Assembly (NCBI GenBank): GCA_046269235.1
Contig: JBJZOS010000003.1
Coordinates: 62,001-126,000 of the forward strand
DNA length: 64,000 nt
Source of the DNA: Soonwooa sp032078105
GTDB lineage: Bacteria > Bacteroidota > Bacteroidia > Flavobacteriales > Weeksellaceae
Direction: 5' to 3'
The notes beneath the pieces were generated by a model that saw only the letters and a list, made by a program, of their open reading frames with translations, made no database searches and was not told where the DNA came from. This document shows, piece after piece, positions 8,421 through 18,027 of the stretch (position 1 is its first letter; every line of letters starts with the position of its first letter). A program made the translations under genes and the position numbers.

Positions 8421-9163
8421 TTATTTTCCAGAAATATCAATAATTTGGTAGCTTTCAAAATTAGTATCCGATTTTATCTGTAAGCTATTTTTAACTGAAT
8501 TTTCTGTAATTTTTAACATTGGCAATTTTCGAAGATTCTTGGGTTTCCATCAGACAAGCTGATGGATTGTTAATAAGGCTATTGCTAGAATCGTAATAGA
8601 CTGTGTCTTATGTAACAATTCTGTATTCCTCATAGATGGGAGATTCCGCAATCATAATTCATTTATTAAAACTAATAATTGATCTTCCACAACTGTAGCT
8701 TGTTTTGTAACAAGCTTCACACGCTTCCGTCATCTTTTTTAGCTGGAGCAAGAAATTCTACTGTCGGTTGGGGATCATCCCAATTTATATAAGAGCAAGG
8801 TGAACCAAACCATGTTTTAAGTGGTTTGAAGTAGAGCATTTTATCAACCAAAGTATGTCGAAATTTTTGTATAAAAGTTTGGGATAAGCTGTTGGTTGCT
8901 ATTTTTAGTTTGGCTTGTACAACAATATTTTTTGTGATGTTAAGGTTGACTTCATTTTCTACAAAACTAGAACATAGTGTAGGTTCAGAACCATGTAAGT
9001 TATAATAGATGTTGCCATTTCCGTAAGTACTTGCTTAATAGTTTTGACCAAAATTATAATTATTTTGAGGCGTGAAATAACTGTGTGAAAAAACAAAGCT
9101 TGAAAAAATTGTCGTAAAAGGAAGTAGGATTTTTTCGTATCTATTTGATTTAGGTATATCGTT
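8421..9163 (-). pseudogene. Decayed type IX-secreted protein
   Basis: On the minus strand several protein-like blocks lie in order but are broken by stops and frame changes. First comes a signal-peptide-like stretch (LLPFTTIFSSFVFSHSYF, no ATG in frame), then YNFGQNY interrupted by TAA at 9035-9037. Next is an open block of ~105 codons (NGNIYYNLHGSEPTLCSSFV...NWDDPQPTVEFLAPAKKDDGSV, stop at 8717-8719). The last block (8421-8540) is ENSVKNSLQIKSDTNFESYQ followed by IIDISGK, the hallmark of a type IX (Por) C-terminal sorting domain. I read this as one dead exported protein of unknown function. It fills most of the ~970-base gap between secG and the S9 peptidase. Confidence 0.65.
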
Positions 9164-9206
9164 TTAAATTTAATAAATTCGTGCTTACAAAAGAAAAAAT
9201 ATATTC

Positions 9207-11207
9207 ATGAAGTTAAAACATACTATCGTAGCGCTTGTTGCGCCCTTTATGATGAATGCACAGCAAAAATTAACGCCCGAAATTCTGTGGACGCTTAACA
9301 AATTAGGTGTTCAAGCAGTTTCTCCAGACCAATCTTCAATTATCTACAAAGTCAGTAAAACCGATCTTAAAACTGAAAAATCAAATTCAACAACTTATTT
9401 TATGAATTTGCTTAATCAATCCGCAGAGAAAGTTGATTTTGGAAAACGTGCTGTAATCCAATGGGACAAAAATGGCTTGTACGCCCAAGAAGCTGACAAA
9501 ATTGTTTTGTCAAAAGATGCGGGAAAAACTTGGACTGAATTTTATACAATCGGTAATGATGCCGAGAATATTGTAATTTCTCCAGACGGAAAAAAGCTGG
9601 CTTTTAGCAAAGCTGTTTTAGTAGAAAACTTAATGGCGAAGGACAAATATATGGATACGCCAAAATCGACAGGACAAATCTACACCGATCTTAACCACAG
9701 ACATTGGGACGCTTGGAATGAAGGGAAATATAATCACGTTTTTGTAGTTAACTTGTCAGATTCTGTCGATAAAGCAAAAGATTTATTAGAAGGTAAAAAG
9801 TTTGATTCGCCACAGAAACCTTTTGGCGGAAGCGAAGATTTTGTTTGGAGTCCAGATTCTACAGAATTACTGTACGTAACCAAAGCTAAAAGTGGTGCAG
9901 ACTACGCGCAAAGTACCAATACAGATATTTTCGCTTACAATCTAGCAACTGGCCTAACAACCAATTTAACAGAAGGAATGATGGGTTACGATGTCGCGCC
10001 GAGTTTTAGTAACGATGGAAAAAATTTGCTTTGGTTAAGTATGAAGCGTGATGGTTACGAAGCTGACAAAAATGACATCATTGTTATGGATTGGAAGTCA
10101 AAAACCAAAAAAAATATAACCGAAGCTTGGGACGAAACTGTTTCTGGTTCAACATTTTGGAGCGCAGATTCTAAAAGTATTTACTTTACAGCGGCTTATC
10201 GCGGGACAAAACAACTATTTGTTGTAGATGCGAAAAGTGGAAAAGTAAATCAGGTGACTAGTGGGCAATTTGACATCAACGATGTTATCGCACATACCAA
10301 AAATGCGTTAGTAGTCTCCAAAGTAGACATCAATCACAATGCGGATCTTTTTAAGGTTGAATTAAAGAAAGGGCAATTGTCACAGATCACCGATGTTAAC
10401 AAAGATAACTACGCCAAATTAACTTTCGGAAAGTCTGAACTTAAAATGGTTAAAACTTCGGATGGTAAAGAGATGGGCGTTTGGTTCCATTATCCACCGA
10501 ATTTTGATCCAAACAAAAAGTATCCGACGCTTCTATATTGTCAAGGTGGTCCACAATCGGCATTAACACAATATCATTCTGTCAGATGGAATTTCGCTTT
10601 GATGGCAGCTAACGATTATATAGTTGTAGCCCCTAACCGTCGCGGTATGCCAGGTTGGGGAACAAAATGGAATGAAGATATCTCTGGCGATTGGGGAGGA
10701 CAACCTATCCGTGATTATCTTGCTGCGACGGACTTTGCTAAAACGCTTCCTTATGTAGATAAAGATCGCGTAGCAGCTGTTGGCGCTAGTTACGGAGGAT
10801 ATTCGGTGTTTATGTTGGCGGGCATCCATGAGAATAGATTTAAAACTTTTATTGCGCATGATGGCTTGTTCGATATGACATCTTGGTACGGAACAACGGA
10901 AGAATTATGGTTTGCAAATTGGGATTTGGGTGGACCATATTGGAAAAATCCAAAGCCAAAGGCTTACACAGATTTTAACCCGATAAAAAAAGTTGCTAAT
11001 TGGAACAAACCAATTATGGTGATCCAAGGTGGAATTGATTTCCGGGTACCTTATGAGCAAGGCCAAGAAGCCTTCCAAGCGGCAAAATTAAAAGGTTTGA
11101 AAACTAAATTTTTATACTTCCCGAACGAAAATCACTGGGTGCTTCATCCGCAAAACGGATTGGTATGGCAACGCGAATTTTTTGACTGGTTGAAAGAAAC
11201 TTTATAA
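9207..11207 (+). CDS. Exported S9 family peptidase (prolyl oligopeptidase/DPP-like)
   Basis: A 666-residue serine peptidase with a short signal peptide (to about residue 18, MMNAQQ). Residues ~30-400 form a WD40-like beta-propeller (repeated SPDGKKLAF, SPDSTELLYVT, SADSKSIYFTA). A C-terminal alpha/beta-hydrolase domain follows, with the catalytic triad visible: Ser528 in GASYGGYS, Asp611 in IQGGIDFRVP and His643 in NENHW. S9 members cut short peptides, often after proline or as acylaminoacyl or dipeptidyl peptidases; the exact specificity cannot be read. Probably periplasmic, in peptide use. The dispersed RNA element copy A lies directly downstream. Confidence 0.92.
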   Translation: MKLKHTIVALVAPFMMNAQQKLTPEILWTLNKLGVQAVSPDQSSIIYKVSKTDLKTEKSNSTTYFMNLLNQSAEKVDFGKRAVIQWDKNGLYAQEADKIVLSKDAGKTWTEFYTIGNDAENIVISPDGKKLAFSKAVLVENLMAKDKYMDTPKSTGQIYTDLNHRHWDAWNEGKYNHVFVVNLSDSVDKAKDLLEGKKFDSPQKPFGGSEDFVWSPDSTELLYVTKAKSGADYAQSTNTDIFAYNLATGLTTNLTEGMMGYDVAPSFSNDGKNLLWLSMKRDGYEADKNDIIVMDWKSKTKKNITEAWDETVSGSTFWSADSKSIYFTAAYRGTKQLFVVDAKSGKVNQVTSGQFDINDVIAHTKNALVVSKVDINHNADLFKVELKKGQLSQITDVNKDNYAKLTFGKSELKMVKTSDGKEMGVWFHYPPNFDPNKKYPTLLYCQGGPQSALTQYHSVRWNFALMAANDYIVVAPNRRGMPGWGTKWNEDISGDWGGQPIRDYLAATDFAKTLPYVDKDRVAAVGASYGGYSVFMLAGIHENRFKTFIAHDGLFDMTSWYGTTEELWFANWDLGGPYWKNPKPKAYTDFNPIKKVANWNKPIMVIQGGIDFRVPYEQGQEAFQAAKLKGLKTKFLYFPNENHWVLHPQNGLVWQREFFDWLKETL

Positions 11208-11220
11208 CAAAGCTTGTAAA

Positions 11221-11316
11221 ATAGCCACGATAGAAGCGGCATCCTTTTGTGGATGCCGTTTTGCGTTGGGGTGGTGGCATCTACAAAAGATACAGCGGAT
11301 AGCGTGATAAAGCTCC
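11221..11316 (+). ncRNA. Dispersed structured element, copy A
   Basis: A ~95-base element with a closing helix AGC-CACG (11223-11229) / CGTG-ATAAA-GCT (11303-11314). A long inner helix pairs 11241-11257 (ATCCTTTTGTGGATGCC) with 11276-11291 (GGCATCTACAAAAGAT). The same architecture with different bases occurs at 27137-27230 and 48058-48147 (compensatory changes). The segment 11251-11257 can alternatively pair with GGCATCC just upstream as a local hairpin. It sits 14 bases after the S9 peptidase stop and may also act as its terminator. The Rfam Flavo-1 motif is one candidate identity, unverified. Confidence 0.55.
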
Positions 11317-11405
11317 TAAAAATAATTAAAAACGGATAAATCACGTTTAATAAAACGCAGTGTTGTTGATAGCTCCCGAATTTTTTCTAAATTAGACAAC
11401 GTTTT

Positions 11406-12578
11406 ATGAAAAGGCTTTATTTTTTTTCGAAGATTAATAAATGGATTATTTATACCATTTTGACGGCAGTTGTGATCGGAATCATTTTGTCATCTTCGGT
11501 AATGATTAATTATCTGCGAGAAAAAGAAACGGGACGGATAAAGTCGATTGCGACGGCGATGAAGTACATGCAGGATGTTAATTTTGACTATCGTCTGAAC
11601 GAGTTGTCGCTGAATGTAATTAACGAAAATGAAGATATCCCATTTATCTTGACCGATAAGAAAGGTAACCTGATCGAAAGCCGCAATATTCCTGAAGAGG
11701 TCAAAAATGATCCCAGTCGATTGAAGGCTGTGATGCACCAAATGGAAAGTCGTTATCCGCCTTTTGAGATTCAGTTACCCGAATTTAACAATCAATTTAT
11801 TTATTATGACAACTCAGAATTGTTGAATAATCTGAGGTTTTATCCATATGTGTTGGCATTATTTATTGGTGGCTATATTGCGTTTTCGTTTTGGTTTTTG
11901 AAAACTTTGAAGAAAACTGATGAAGGTTTTTTATGGGCTGGCTTGGCGAAGGAAACAGCACACCAAATTGGTACGCCACTGTCATCGATGATTGGTTGGG
12001 TCGAAATTATGAAAATGGAGGACGAAAACGGAATGGGCGTTAAAGAGCTGGAACAGGACGTTAACCGACTAAAAACAATTTCGGAAAGGTTTTCAAAAAT
12101 TGGTTCGATACCAGATCTTAATGATTTGGATTTAACAGAAACTGTTCAGCAAAATTTTGATTATTTAAAAAAGCGAATTTCGACACGTGTTGAGTTTAGT
12201 TTGCAAAAAACTTACGAGGAAATAATGATTCCGCACAGTCAAATTTTGATGAGTTGGGTTATCGAAAACTTGGTGAAAAATGCTGTGGATGCGATGAAAG
12301 GTGAGGGCAAGCTAGAGCTTTTACTTTACAAAAAGAATCGTACCGTCTATATCGATGTTAAAGATAATGGTTCTGGGATGACGAAAGCCCAAGCGAGAAG
12401 CGTTTTCAAACCTGGATATTCTACAAAAAAACGTGGTTGGGGATTAGGACTTTCGCTTGCAAACCGTGTGGTTAAAGAATACCACAACGGCGAAATAAAA
12501 GTCAGTCAAACAGAAATCGGAAAAGGCACAACTTTCCGAATTACGTTGAAACTACCGAAAGAAACTAAAATCCAGTAA
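11406..12578 (+). CDS. Membrane sensor histidine kinase (orphan)
   Basis: A 390-residue inner-membrane kinase. TM1 is at about residues 12-32 (IIYTILTAVVIGIILSSSVM). A short periplasmic sensor region carries a FILTDKKGNLI PAS-like strand. TM2 is at about 145-165 (YPYVLALFIGGYIAFSFWF). The H-box has the phosphoacceptor His186 in KETAHQIGTPLSSM, the N-box is ENLVKNAVDAM, and the G-boxes are DNGSGMT and GWGLGLSLA. All kinase motifs are intact. No response regulator is adjacent on either side, so its partner is elsewhere. Confidence 0.9.
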   Translation: MKRLYFFSKINKWIIYTILTAVVIGIILSSSVMINYLREKETGRIKSIATAMKYMQDVNFDYRLNELSLNVINENEDIPFILTDKKGNLIESRNIPEEVKNDPSRLKAVMHQMESRYPPFEIQLPEFNNQFIYYDNSELLNNLRFYPYVLALFIGGYIAFSFWFLKTLKKTDEGFLWAGLAKETAHQIGTPLSSMIGWVEIMKMEDENGMGVKELEQDVNRLKTISERFSKIGSIPDLNDLDLTETVQQNFDYLKKRISTRVEFSLQKTYEEIMIPHSQILMSWVIENLVKNAVDAMKGEGKLELLLYKKNRTVYIDVKDNGSGMTKAQARSVFKPGYSTKKRGWGLGLSLANRVVKEYHNGEIKVSQTEIGKGTTFRITLKLPKETKIQ

Positions 12579-12672
12579 AACTAAGTTTTATGAGATGTAT
12601 GGCTCCACCAAAGCTTTTGTCGTTTAACGAAATTATTTTAGAGAGTCTAACAACTTGCTGTTTTTTTCTGTT

Positions 12673-13092
12673 CTAGTTAATTCTCATCATCGTTACAAGC
12701 GAGGTAGCCACATGCGATTCTTTTTGATTTTCGCTGATGCAATAGATTTCTGTACGGACAACACTGATGCTTTTTCCACCTTTTATCACATAAGACTTAC
12801 TAAGAAGAGCGTCGCCCATTGCAGGTCTAAGATAATTAACTTTTAATTCAACTGTTACAACATAACAATCGTCGTCATAATGTGTGACCGCCGCATAACC
12901 TGAGGAAACATCGACCAAAGACGCCATCATTGCACCGTTGAACATACCAGCTTTGCGCGTCATGATGTCTTGTTTCGGAATTTTAATAGAGATATAATCG
13001 GTGTCCAGTTCTTCCAAAGTTGCTTTGTAGAACTTTAGAGTTTCAGAATTGTTAAAACTTTTTTCGACTAATTGTCGTTTTTCGGGTGTCAT
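12673..13092 (-). CDS. PaaI-type hotdog-fold thioesterase
   Basis: A 139-residue hotdog protein predicted to hydrolyse acyl- or aryl-CoA thioesters. The central helix and following strand (GMFNGAMMASLVDVSSGYAA) correspond to the PaaI active-site segment with a conserved Asp in LVDV. The VELKVNYLRPA strand and the GKSISVVRTEIY segment complete the fold. No transmembrane region. Convergent with the histidine kinase and divergent from topB, so it forms its own unit. The substrate is not identifiable from sequence. Confidence 0.8.
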   Translation of the reverse strand: MTPEKRQLVEKSFNNSETLKFYKATLEELDTDYISIKIPKQDIMTRKAGMFNGAMMASLVDVSSGYAAVTHYDDDCYVVTVELKVNYLRPAMGDALLSKSYVIKGGKSISVVRTEIYCISENQKESHVATSLVTMMRIN

Positions 13093-13202
13093 ATTTTAAA
13101 TTTAAGTTTTCCTAATTTCTGAAAAAAAATCAAAACAATACCAATTGTCTTTTAATGAAAAATTGTCGACCTTTGTTTGTTCAAATTTAGAATTGAAAAC
13201 CT

Positions 13203-15311
13203 ATGAAGTTGTGCATTGCCGAAAAACCAAGTGTTGCCCGAGATATCGCCAAAGTTTTGGGCGCAAATATGCCTAAACAAGGCTATTACGAAGGTAACGG
13301 CTATTGCGTGACCTGGACTTTTGGGCATCTTTGTACACTAAAAGAACCGCATGATTACAGCCCACATTTCAAATCGTGGGATTTGGTATTTTTACCGATT
13401 ATTCCTCAGAATTTTGGCATTAAATTAATCCCAAATAACGGCGTTGAAAAACAGTTTAAAACCATAGAAAAATTAGTTGAAGATTGTGATGAAGTCATTA
13501 ACTGTGGCGATGCTGGACAAGAAGGAGAGTTAATACAACGTTGGGTTTTACAAAAAGCAAAATGTAAAAAACCAATCAAGCGCCTTTGGATTTCATCTTT
13601 GACGGAAGATGCGATCAAAGAAGGTTTTGAAACTTTGAAACCTGCCGAAGATTATCAGAATCTTTATCTGGCGGGAAATGCACGCGCGATTGGCGATTGG
13701 CTATTAGGAATAAACGCAACAAGATTGTTCACTAAAAAATATGGTGGTAACAAAGCGGTCTTATCAATTGGACGTGTACAGACGCCAACTTTAGCAATGT
13801 TGGTGCAACGACAAAAAGAGATTGATGCTTTCCAAACGGAAGAATATTGGGAGCTGAAAACCAAATATCGGGACGTTATTTTTAATGCGGCAATCGATCG
13901 CTTGAAATCTTTGGATAAAGCCGAAAAAGGTTTAGAATATCTAAAACACCATCTTTTTGAGATTCTTTCTTTTGAAATAAAAGAAGGTCGTGAAAAAAAT
14001 CCTAGATTGTTTGACTTGACGGCTTTGCAGGTTGAAGCCAATAAGAAATATGGCTTTTCTGCAGAGAACACGCTAAAATATATCCAAAGTCTTTACGAAA
14101 AAAAACATACGACCTATCCAAGAGTTGACACAACTTATCTATCCGACAGTTTGTATCCCAAAATTGCTGGGATTCTTGCGTCGATGAAGTTCTATAGAGA
14201 GTGGACAAGTGTGTTGCTAAGTCAGCCAATTCCCAAATCTAAAGCGGTTTTTGATGATTCTAAAGTCACGGATCACCACGCGATTATTCCGACAGAAATT
14301 CCGCCAACGTCAAATCTTAGCAAAGAAGAAAAGCTAATTTATGACTTAGTGGCAAAACGTTTTATTGCTGTTTTTTATCCAGAATGTAAAATCTCTAACA
14401 CTTTGGTTGAAGCACAAGTTGGGACCATTCCGTTTAAAGCATCTGGAAGACAAATCCTGGAAATGGGCTGGCGCGAAGTCTATGCTAAAGACAAAAAAGA
14501 CGATTCTGAAAAGAAGGATAAAGACGAAGAACAATCGATTCCGGAATTTGTTATTGGTGAAAAAGGCGAGCACCAACCTTTGATTCATCAAGGAAAAACA
14601 AGTCCGCCAAAACCTTATACCGAAGCGACTTTGCTGCGTGCTATGGAAACTGCGGGTAAGCAAGTGGAAGATGAAGAACTTCGCGAAATGCTCAAAAACA
14701 ACGGTATTGGGCGACCTTCAACCCGTGCTAATATTATTGAAACTTTATTTAAAAGAAAATATATTGACCGCAAAAAGAAGAATATTTTTGCAACAACAGT
14801 CGGCATCGAGTTGATTGATACGATTGAAGATGAACTTCTGAAAAGTCCAGAATTAACCGGAGAATGGGAGTACAAACTTCGCAAAATTGAAAAAGGGGAG
14901 TACGAGGCCAACCACTTCAAAGATGAGTTGATACAAATGGTGACGGATCTGACGCGGAAAGTTATTCATGAAAAGCCAAAAGTGATTGCGCATCAGAAAG
15001 TTGAAGCTAAGAAAGAGAAAAAAGAACGGGCGCCAAGAAAACCGACAAGTATAATTTGGGAGGATGAAGATTGTCCGAAATGCAAAAAGAGCAAACTTAT
15101 CAAAGGGAAGACCGCAATTGGTTGCGCCGATTTTAAAGTGTGTGGTTTAAAAGTTGGGTTTGAAGTTTTTGGAAAGAAGCTGACCGAAAAACAGATTTTT
15201 GATTTAATTAAAAAAGGAAAAACCTCGAAGCTAAAAGGTTTTACAACGCATCCGAAAAATATTGAAGAAGGCGTTTTAAGTTTTGATGAAAATTTTAGTT
15301 TAATTTTATAA
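13203..15311 (+). CDS. topB: DNA topoisomerase III (type IA)
   Basis: A 702-residue type IA topoisomerase that relaxes and decatenates DNA by single-strand passage, often a RecQ partner (recQ is also in this window). The TOPRIM domain starts LCIAEKPSVARDIAKVLGA and holds the acidic triad in NCGDAGQEGELI. The catalytic tyrosine is Tyr305 in TYPRVDTTYLS, the equivalent of TYPR-D in other TopB proteins. Further conserved segments are SIGRVQTPTLAML and NNGIGRPSTRANIIETL. The tail ends in one zinc ribbon, CPKC...CADFKVC, and a partly duplicated Lys-rich motif (KKGKTSKLKGF). Normal length. Confidence 0.96.
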   Translation: MKLCIAEKPSVARDIAKVLGANMPKQGYYEGNGYCVTWTFGHLCTLKEPHDYSPHFKSWDLVFLPIIPQNFGIKLIPNNGVEKQFKTIEKLVEDCDEVINCGDAGQEGELIQRWVLQKAKCKKPIKRLWISSLTEDAIKEGFETLKPAEDYQNLYLAGNARAIGDWLLGINATRLFTKKYGGNKAVLSIGRVQTPTLAMLVQRQKEIDAFQTEEYWELKTKYRDVIFNAAIDRLKSLDKAEKGLEYLKHHLFEILSFEIKEGREKNPRLFDLTALQVEANKKYGFSAENTLKYIQSLYEKKHTTYPRVDTTYLSDSLYPKIAGILASMKFYREWTSVLLSQPIPKSKAVFDDSKVTDHHAIIPTEIPPTSNLSKEEKLIYDLVAKRFIAVFYPECKISNTLVEAQVGTIPFKASGRQILEMGWREVYAKDKKDDSEKKDKDEEQSIPEFVIGEKGEHQPLIHQGKTSPPKPYTEATLLRAMETAGKQVEDEELREMLKNNGIGRPSTRANIIETLFKRKYIDRKKKNIFATTVGIELIDTIEDELLKSPELTGEWEYKLRKIEKGEYEANHFKDELIQMVTDLTRKVIHEKPKVIAHQKVEAKKEKKERAPRKPTSIIWEDEDCPKCKKSKLIKGKTAIGCADFKVCGLKVGFEVFGKKLTEKQIFDLIKKGKTSKLKGFTTHPKNIEEGVLSFDENFSLIL

Positions 15312-15456
15312 ACTTAAAAAAGAATTTTCTCATTTTTAGCATGCTAAGTTATGTCCTATTAGATTTATTTTTATCGAAAAAGTACAATGGCAAAAGCTTA
15401 GTTTTAATTTAATCCAAAAAAGAAACTTTCGTGTCGTTACTTGCTTTATAAAAAAT

Positions 15457-15480
15457 AACCCATAATTTTTTATGGGTTTT
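15457..15480. terminator. Bidirectional terminator between topB and cobC
   Basis: AACCCATAA (15457-15465) / TTATGGGTT (15470-15478), 9-bp perfect stem. T-rich tracts flank it on both strands, as expected between convergent genes. The rest of the ~255-base gap shows nothing else. Confidence 0.7.
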
Positions 15481-15567
15481 ATAATATTTGTAAAATGATA
15501 TAGGTTCTTTTTTTAATATTCGGTTTCAAAATTTTTTATGTTTGTTCAATTTTTTATTTAGCAATGA

Positions 15568-16122
15568 TTAAATAAACCATTGATCCATTTGCGAATCATC
15601 TTTAAGGTCAAATTTGTAAACTTTTCCGAAGCCAACTTGGATTTTAAAAATGTTCTCCAACGGGATTTGTAGCATATAAGCGATGATACATCGGATAACG
15701 CCAGCATGCGCTACAATCACGATATCTTGATTATCATACATTCTTAAAGTATCAAAAAATTGACTGGTCCGCTCAAACAACTTCAACAGATTTTCACCCT
15801 TTGGCGGTTTTTCGCTAACAAAATTTTCACCCCAAATTTTTAGTTCCTTTTCAGGAATATCTTGCCAAAGCTTGCCTTCCCAATCGCCAAAATTGAGTTC
15901 TAGAAGCGCTTTCTCAGTTTTAAAATTAGGATTTAAAAACTGTGCCAATTCTGTACAACGCTTGCTGGGACTGCTGTATACCATATCGTAAGACTTTGGT
16001 AAAAGTCGTTTTAATTTCGCAAACTCTTTCTCTGCATTTTTCTTTAAGGGCACATCTTTTTGCCCATAACAAGTCCCTTTCGGAACATCCACCTCTGTGT
16101 GACGAACTAAATATATCGACAT
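15568..16122 (-). CDS. cobC: Histidine phosphatase, alpha-ribazole phosphatase (CobC-type)
   Basis: A 184-residue phosphoglycerate-mutase-like phosphatase, expected to dephosphorylate alpha-ribazole phosphate or adenosylcobalamin phosphate in the last steps of cobalamin lower-ligand assembly. The phosphohistidine loop is LVRHTEVDVPKG near the N-terminus; CYGQKDVPL and the second histidine in VVAHAGVIR complete the active site. I start at 16122 (MSIYLVRHTE) because the frame upstream to 16206 encodes a non-homologous extension. This start overlaps the cobS 3' end by 16 bases, indicating translational coupling. Position next to cobS and cobT supports the CobC role over other phosphatases. Confidence 0.88.
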   Translation of the reverse strand: MSIYLVRHTEVDVPKGTCYGQKDVPLKKNAEKEFAKLKRLLPKSYDMVYSSPSKRCTELAQFLNPNFKTEKALLELNFGDWEGKLWQDIPEKELKIWGENFVSEKPPKGENLLKLFERTSQFFDTLRMYDNQDIVIVAHAGVIRCIIAYMLQIPLENIFKIQVGFGKVYKFDLKDDSQMDQWFI

Positions 16123-16892
16123 ACTGCAACAATCGTTAATAAAATAAATACTTCCGCAAACTGCTCTACCGCACCCAAACAATCGCCTGTAAAGCCATCT
16201 ACCCATTTGTTAAAATAGTATTTGGAATACATAACCAACATCATCAAAACGGGAATAATTGCGAAAAAATATAGAGAGAAAGATACTAAAAATAACAATG
16301 TTACACAACCAAAAAAATAAGCACCAAAAACTTCCTTCCATGTATAAGAAACAGCCAATGGTTTGCTTTTACTACTCGCATCTTCGCGAGAATAAGGTAT
16401 AAGAAAACTTAGCGTGATACCTGCGGTTCGTGCTAAGGCGTGATAACAAATAAATCCAATAAAAATGAAAAGCCAATCTCTATTTGCAAATTCAATAAAC
16501 TTAAAAAGCGCATAAAATTTAAGAGCAAACATTAATAAAAGTGCGACTGTTCCGTAAGTTCCGAGGCGACTGTCTTTCATAATATCAAGTATTTTGGTCT
16601 TCGTCCAACCACCGCCAAAACCGTCAAAAACATCAGCAAATCCATCTTCGTGAAAAGCACCTGTGGTTAAAATACCAGCAACGAAAGAGAAAATAACAGC
16701 AATTTCTACCGGGAAAATTAAAGTCGAAATCCAAAAAGCTAGAAACGAAATACTTCCCACCAAAATCCCTACCAACGAAAAATATCGCGTACATTGATTG
16801 AGGCGTTTTTCGTCATAGTTTTTGAAACTCGGAATAGGAATTCTAGTGAAAAACATTAAAGCCGTTAAAAAAATGTGGAACTCTCTTTTCAT
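16107..16892 (-). CDS. cobS: Adenosylcobinamide-GDP ribazoletransferase (cobalamin synthase)
   Basis: A 261-residue polytopic inner-membrane enzyme that joins adenosylcobinamide-GDP with alpha-ribazole (phosphate) to give adenosylcobalamin (phosphate). The N-terminus FFTRIPIP is typical, and the signature HEDGFADVFDGFGGG with its metal-binding Asp residues is intact, followed by KDSRLGTYGTVAL. About six membrane segments. Overlaps cobC by 16 bases and lies 85 bases after cobT, so cobT-cobS-cobC read as one operon. Confidence 0.95.
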   Translation of the reverse strand: MKREFHIFLTALMFFTRIPIPSFKNYDEKRLNQCTRYFSLVGILVGSISFLAFWISTLIFPVEIAVIFSFVAGILTTGAFHEDGFADVFDGFGGGWTKTKILDIMKDSRLGTYGTVALLLMFALKFYALFKFIEFANRDWLFIFIGFICYHALARTAGITLSFLIPYSREDASSKSKPLAVSYTWKEVFGAYFFGCVTLLFLVSFSLYFFAIIPVLMMLVMYSKYYFNKWVDGFTGDCLGAVEQFAEVFILLTIVAVCRYI

Positions 16893-16977
16893 TAAGTAAA
16901 ATTAGAATTTACGAATTTTGAAGTAAGACTTGTAAAATTAATCATAAAAAATAATGATACCACGCTTAATCAAAAAT

Positions 16978-17982
16978 CTATTTGTTACTAACGCCAGCAC
17001 TTTCGAAACTCGCCATGTCATTTAAAAAATTAACAGCCGCCTGGATCAAAGGATACGAGAGCGCACAGCCTGTGCCTTCACCCAATCGTAAATCCAAATC
17101 TAACAAAGCTTTTTCTTCAAAATAATCGAGCAATAATCGATGTCCAACCTCTTGACTTTGGTGACAAAAAATAGCATTGTTTTTAATTTTAGGATTGATT
17201 TTATAGGCGACTAAAAATGCTGCACTCGCGATAAAGCCATCTATCATCAACAGCATATTCTTTTCAAAAGCAGCTAACATTGCACCTGTCATTTGGGCAA
17301 CTTCGTAACCTCCAAAAGTCTGCAGAACTTCTTTGGGATCAGATATATTCCCGTGAAAATCTCTAGCTTTTGCAAGAATTTCTAGCTTTTTAGTAACCCC
17401 TTCATTATCCAAACCGGTTCCTTTACCAACGCATTCGTCCAACGAAATATCTGTTAATGCATTAACAATCATTGAAGCGGAAGAAGTGTTACCAATGCCC
17501 ATTTCGCCAAAACCGATAATATTGGTGTCTTGTTTTGCAATGTTGGTGACTAAGATTCTAGAATAGTCAAAACATTGTTCTAAATCTTCAGTTGATATTG
17601 CTTTGTCAGACGAAAAACTCTTTGTTCCTTTTGCAATTTTATGGTGAATTAGACTTTTATTTCCGTCAAAATCGCCATTAACACCAGCATCAACAATCGA
17701 TAAATTGATATTGTTTTGTTTACAAAAAACATTAATTGCCGCGCCATTATTTAAAAAATTTAAAACCATTTGGTATGTCACTTCTGGAGGATAGGCGCTG
17801 ACACCTTCTTGTGCGATACCATGATCGCTTGCGAAGACAATTAAATGGGGATTTTTAAGTTCTGGTGTTAAAGTGTTTTGTGCTAAACCAATTTTTAAAG
17901 CTAAATTTTCCAGTTGTCCCAAAGCACCTAAAGGCTTGGTTTTAAAATCTATTTTATGTTGAAGTTCTTCTTTTAAAGACAT
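16978..17982 (-). CDS. cobT: Nicotinate-nucleotide:dimethylbenzimidazole phosphoribosyltransferase
   Basis: A 334-residue cytoplasmic enzyme that activates the lower-ligand base to alpha-ribazole phosphate. Family features include KPLGALGQLE near the N-terminus, VFASDHGIAQEGVSAYP, GEMGIGNTSSASM and LGEGTGCALSYPL near the C-terminus, where the catalytic Glu is found. First gene of the cobTSC group. No cobU/cobP or corrin-ring genes are in the window, which is consistent with corrinoid salvage, though they could be elsewhere. No cobalamin riboswitch consensus is visible in the 45 bases upstream. Confidence 0.95.
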   Translation of the reverse strand: MSLKEELQHKIDFKTKPLGALGQLENLALKIGLAQNTLTPELKNPHLIVFASDHGIAQEGVSAYPPEVTYQMVLNFLNNGAAINVFCKQNNINLSIVDAGVNGDFDGNKSLIHHKIAKGTKSFSSDKAISTEDLEQCFDYSRILVTNIAKQDTNIIGFGEMGIGNTSSASMIVNALTDISLDECVGKGTGLDNEGVTKKLEILAKARDFHGNISDPKEVLQTFGGYEVAQMTGAMLAAFEKNMLLMIDGFIASAAFLVAYKINPKIKNNAIFCHQSQEVGHRLLLDYFEEKALLDLDLRLGEGTGCALSYPLIQAAVNFLNDMASFESAGVSNK

Positions 17983-18027
17983 TTTTCACGAATTGAATTA
18001 TGAACTAATTTTACTAAAACCAAAAAG

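Noticed and set aside
11349..11405. Transposon ends or target-site duplications near RNA element copy A
   Set aside because: No flanking duplication or transposase is visible; the element is defined by its fold, not by mobile-element termini.
15568..16206. Longer N-terminus for the CobC-type phosphatase
   Set aside because: The extra 28 residues overlap the cobS gene and do not resemble the family, whose proteins begin just before the L-V-R-H-T motif; start set at 16122.
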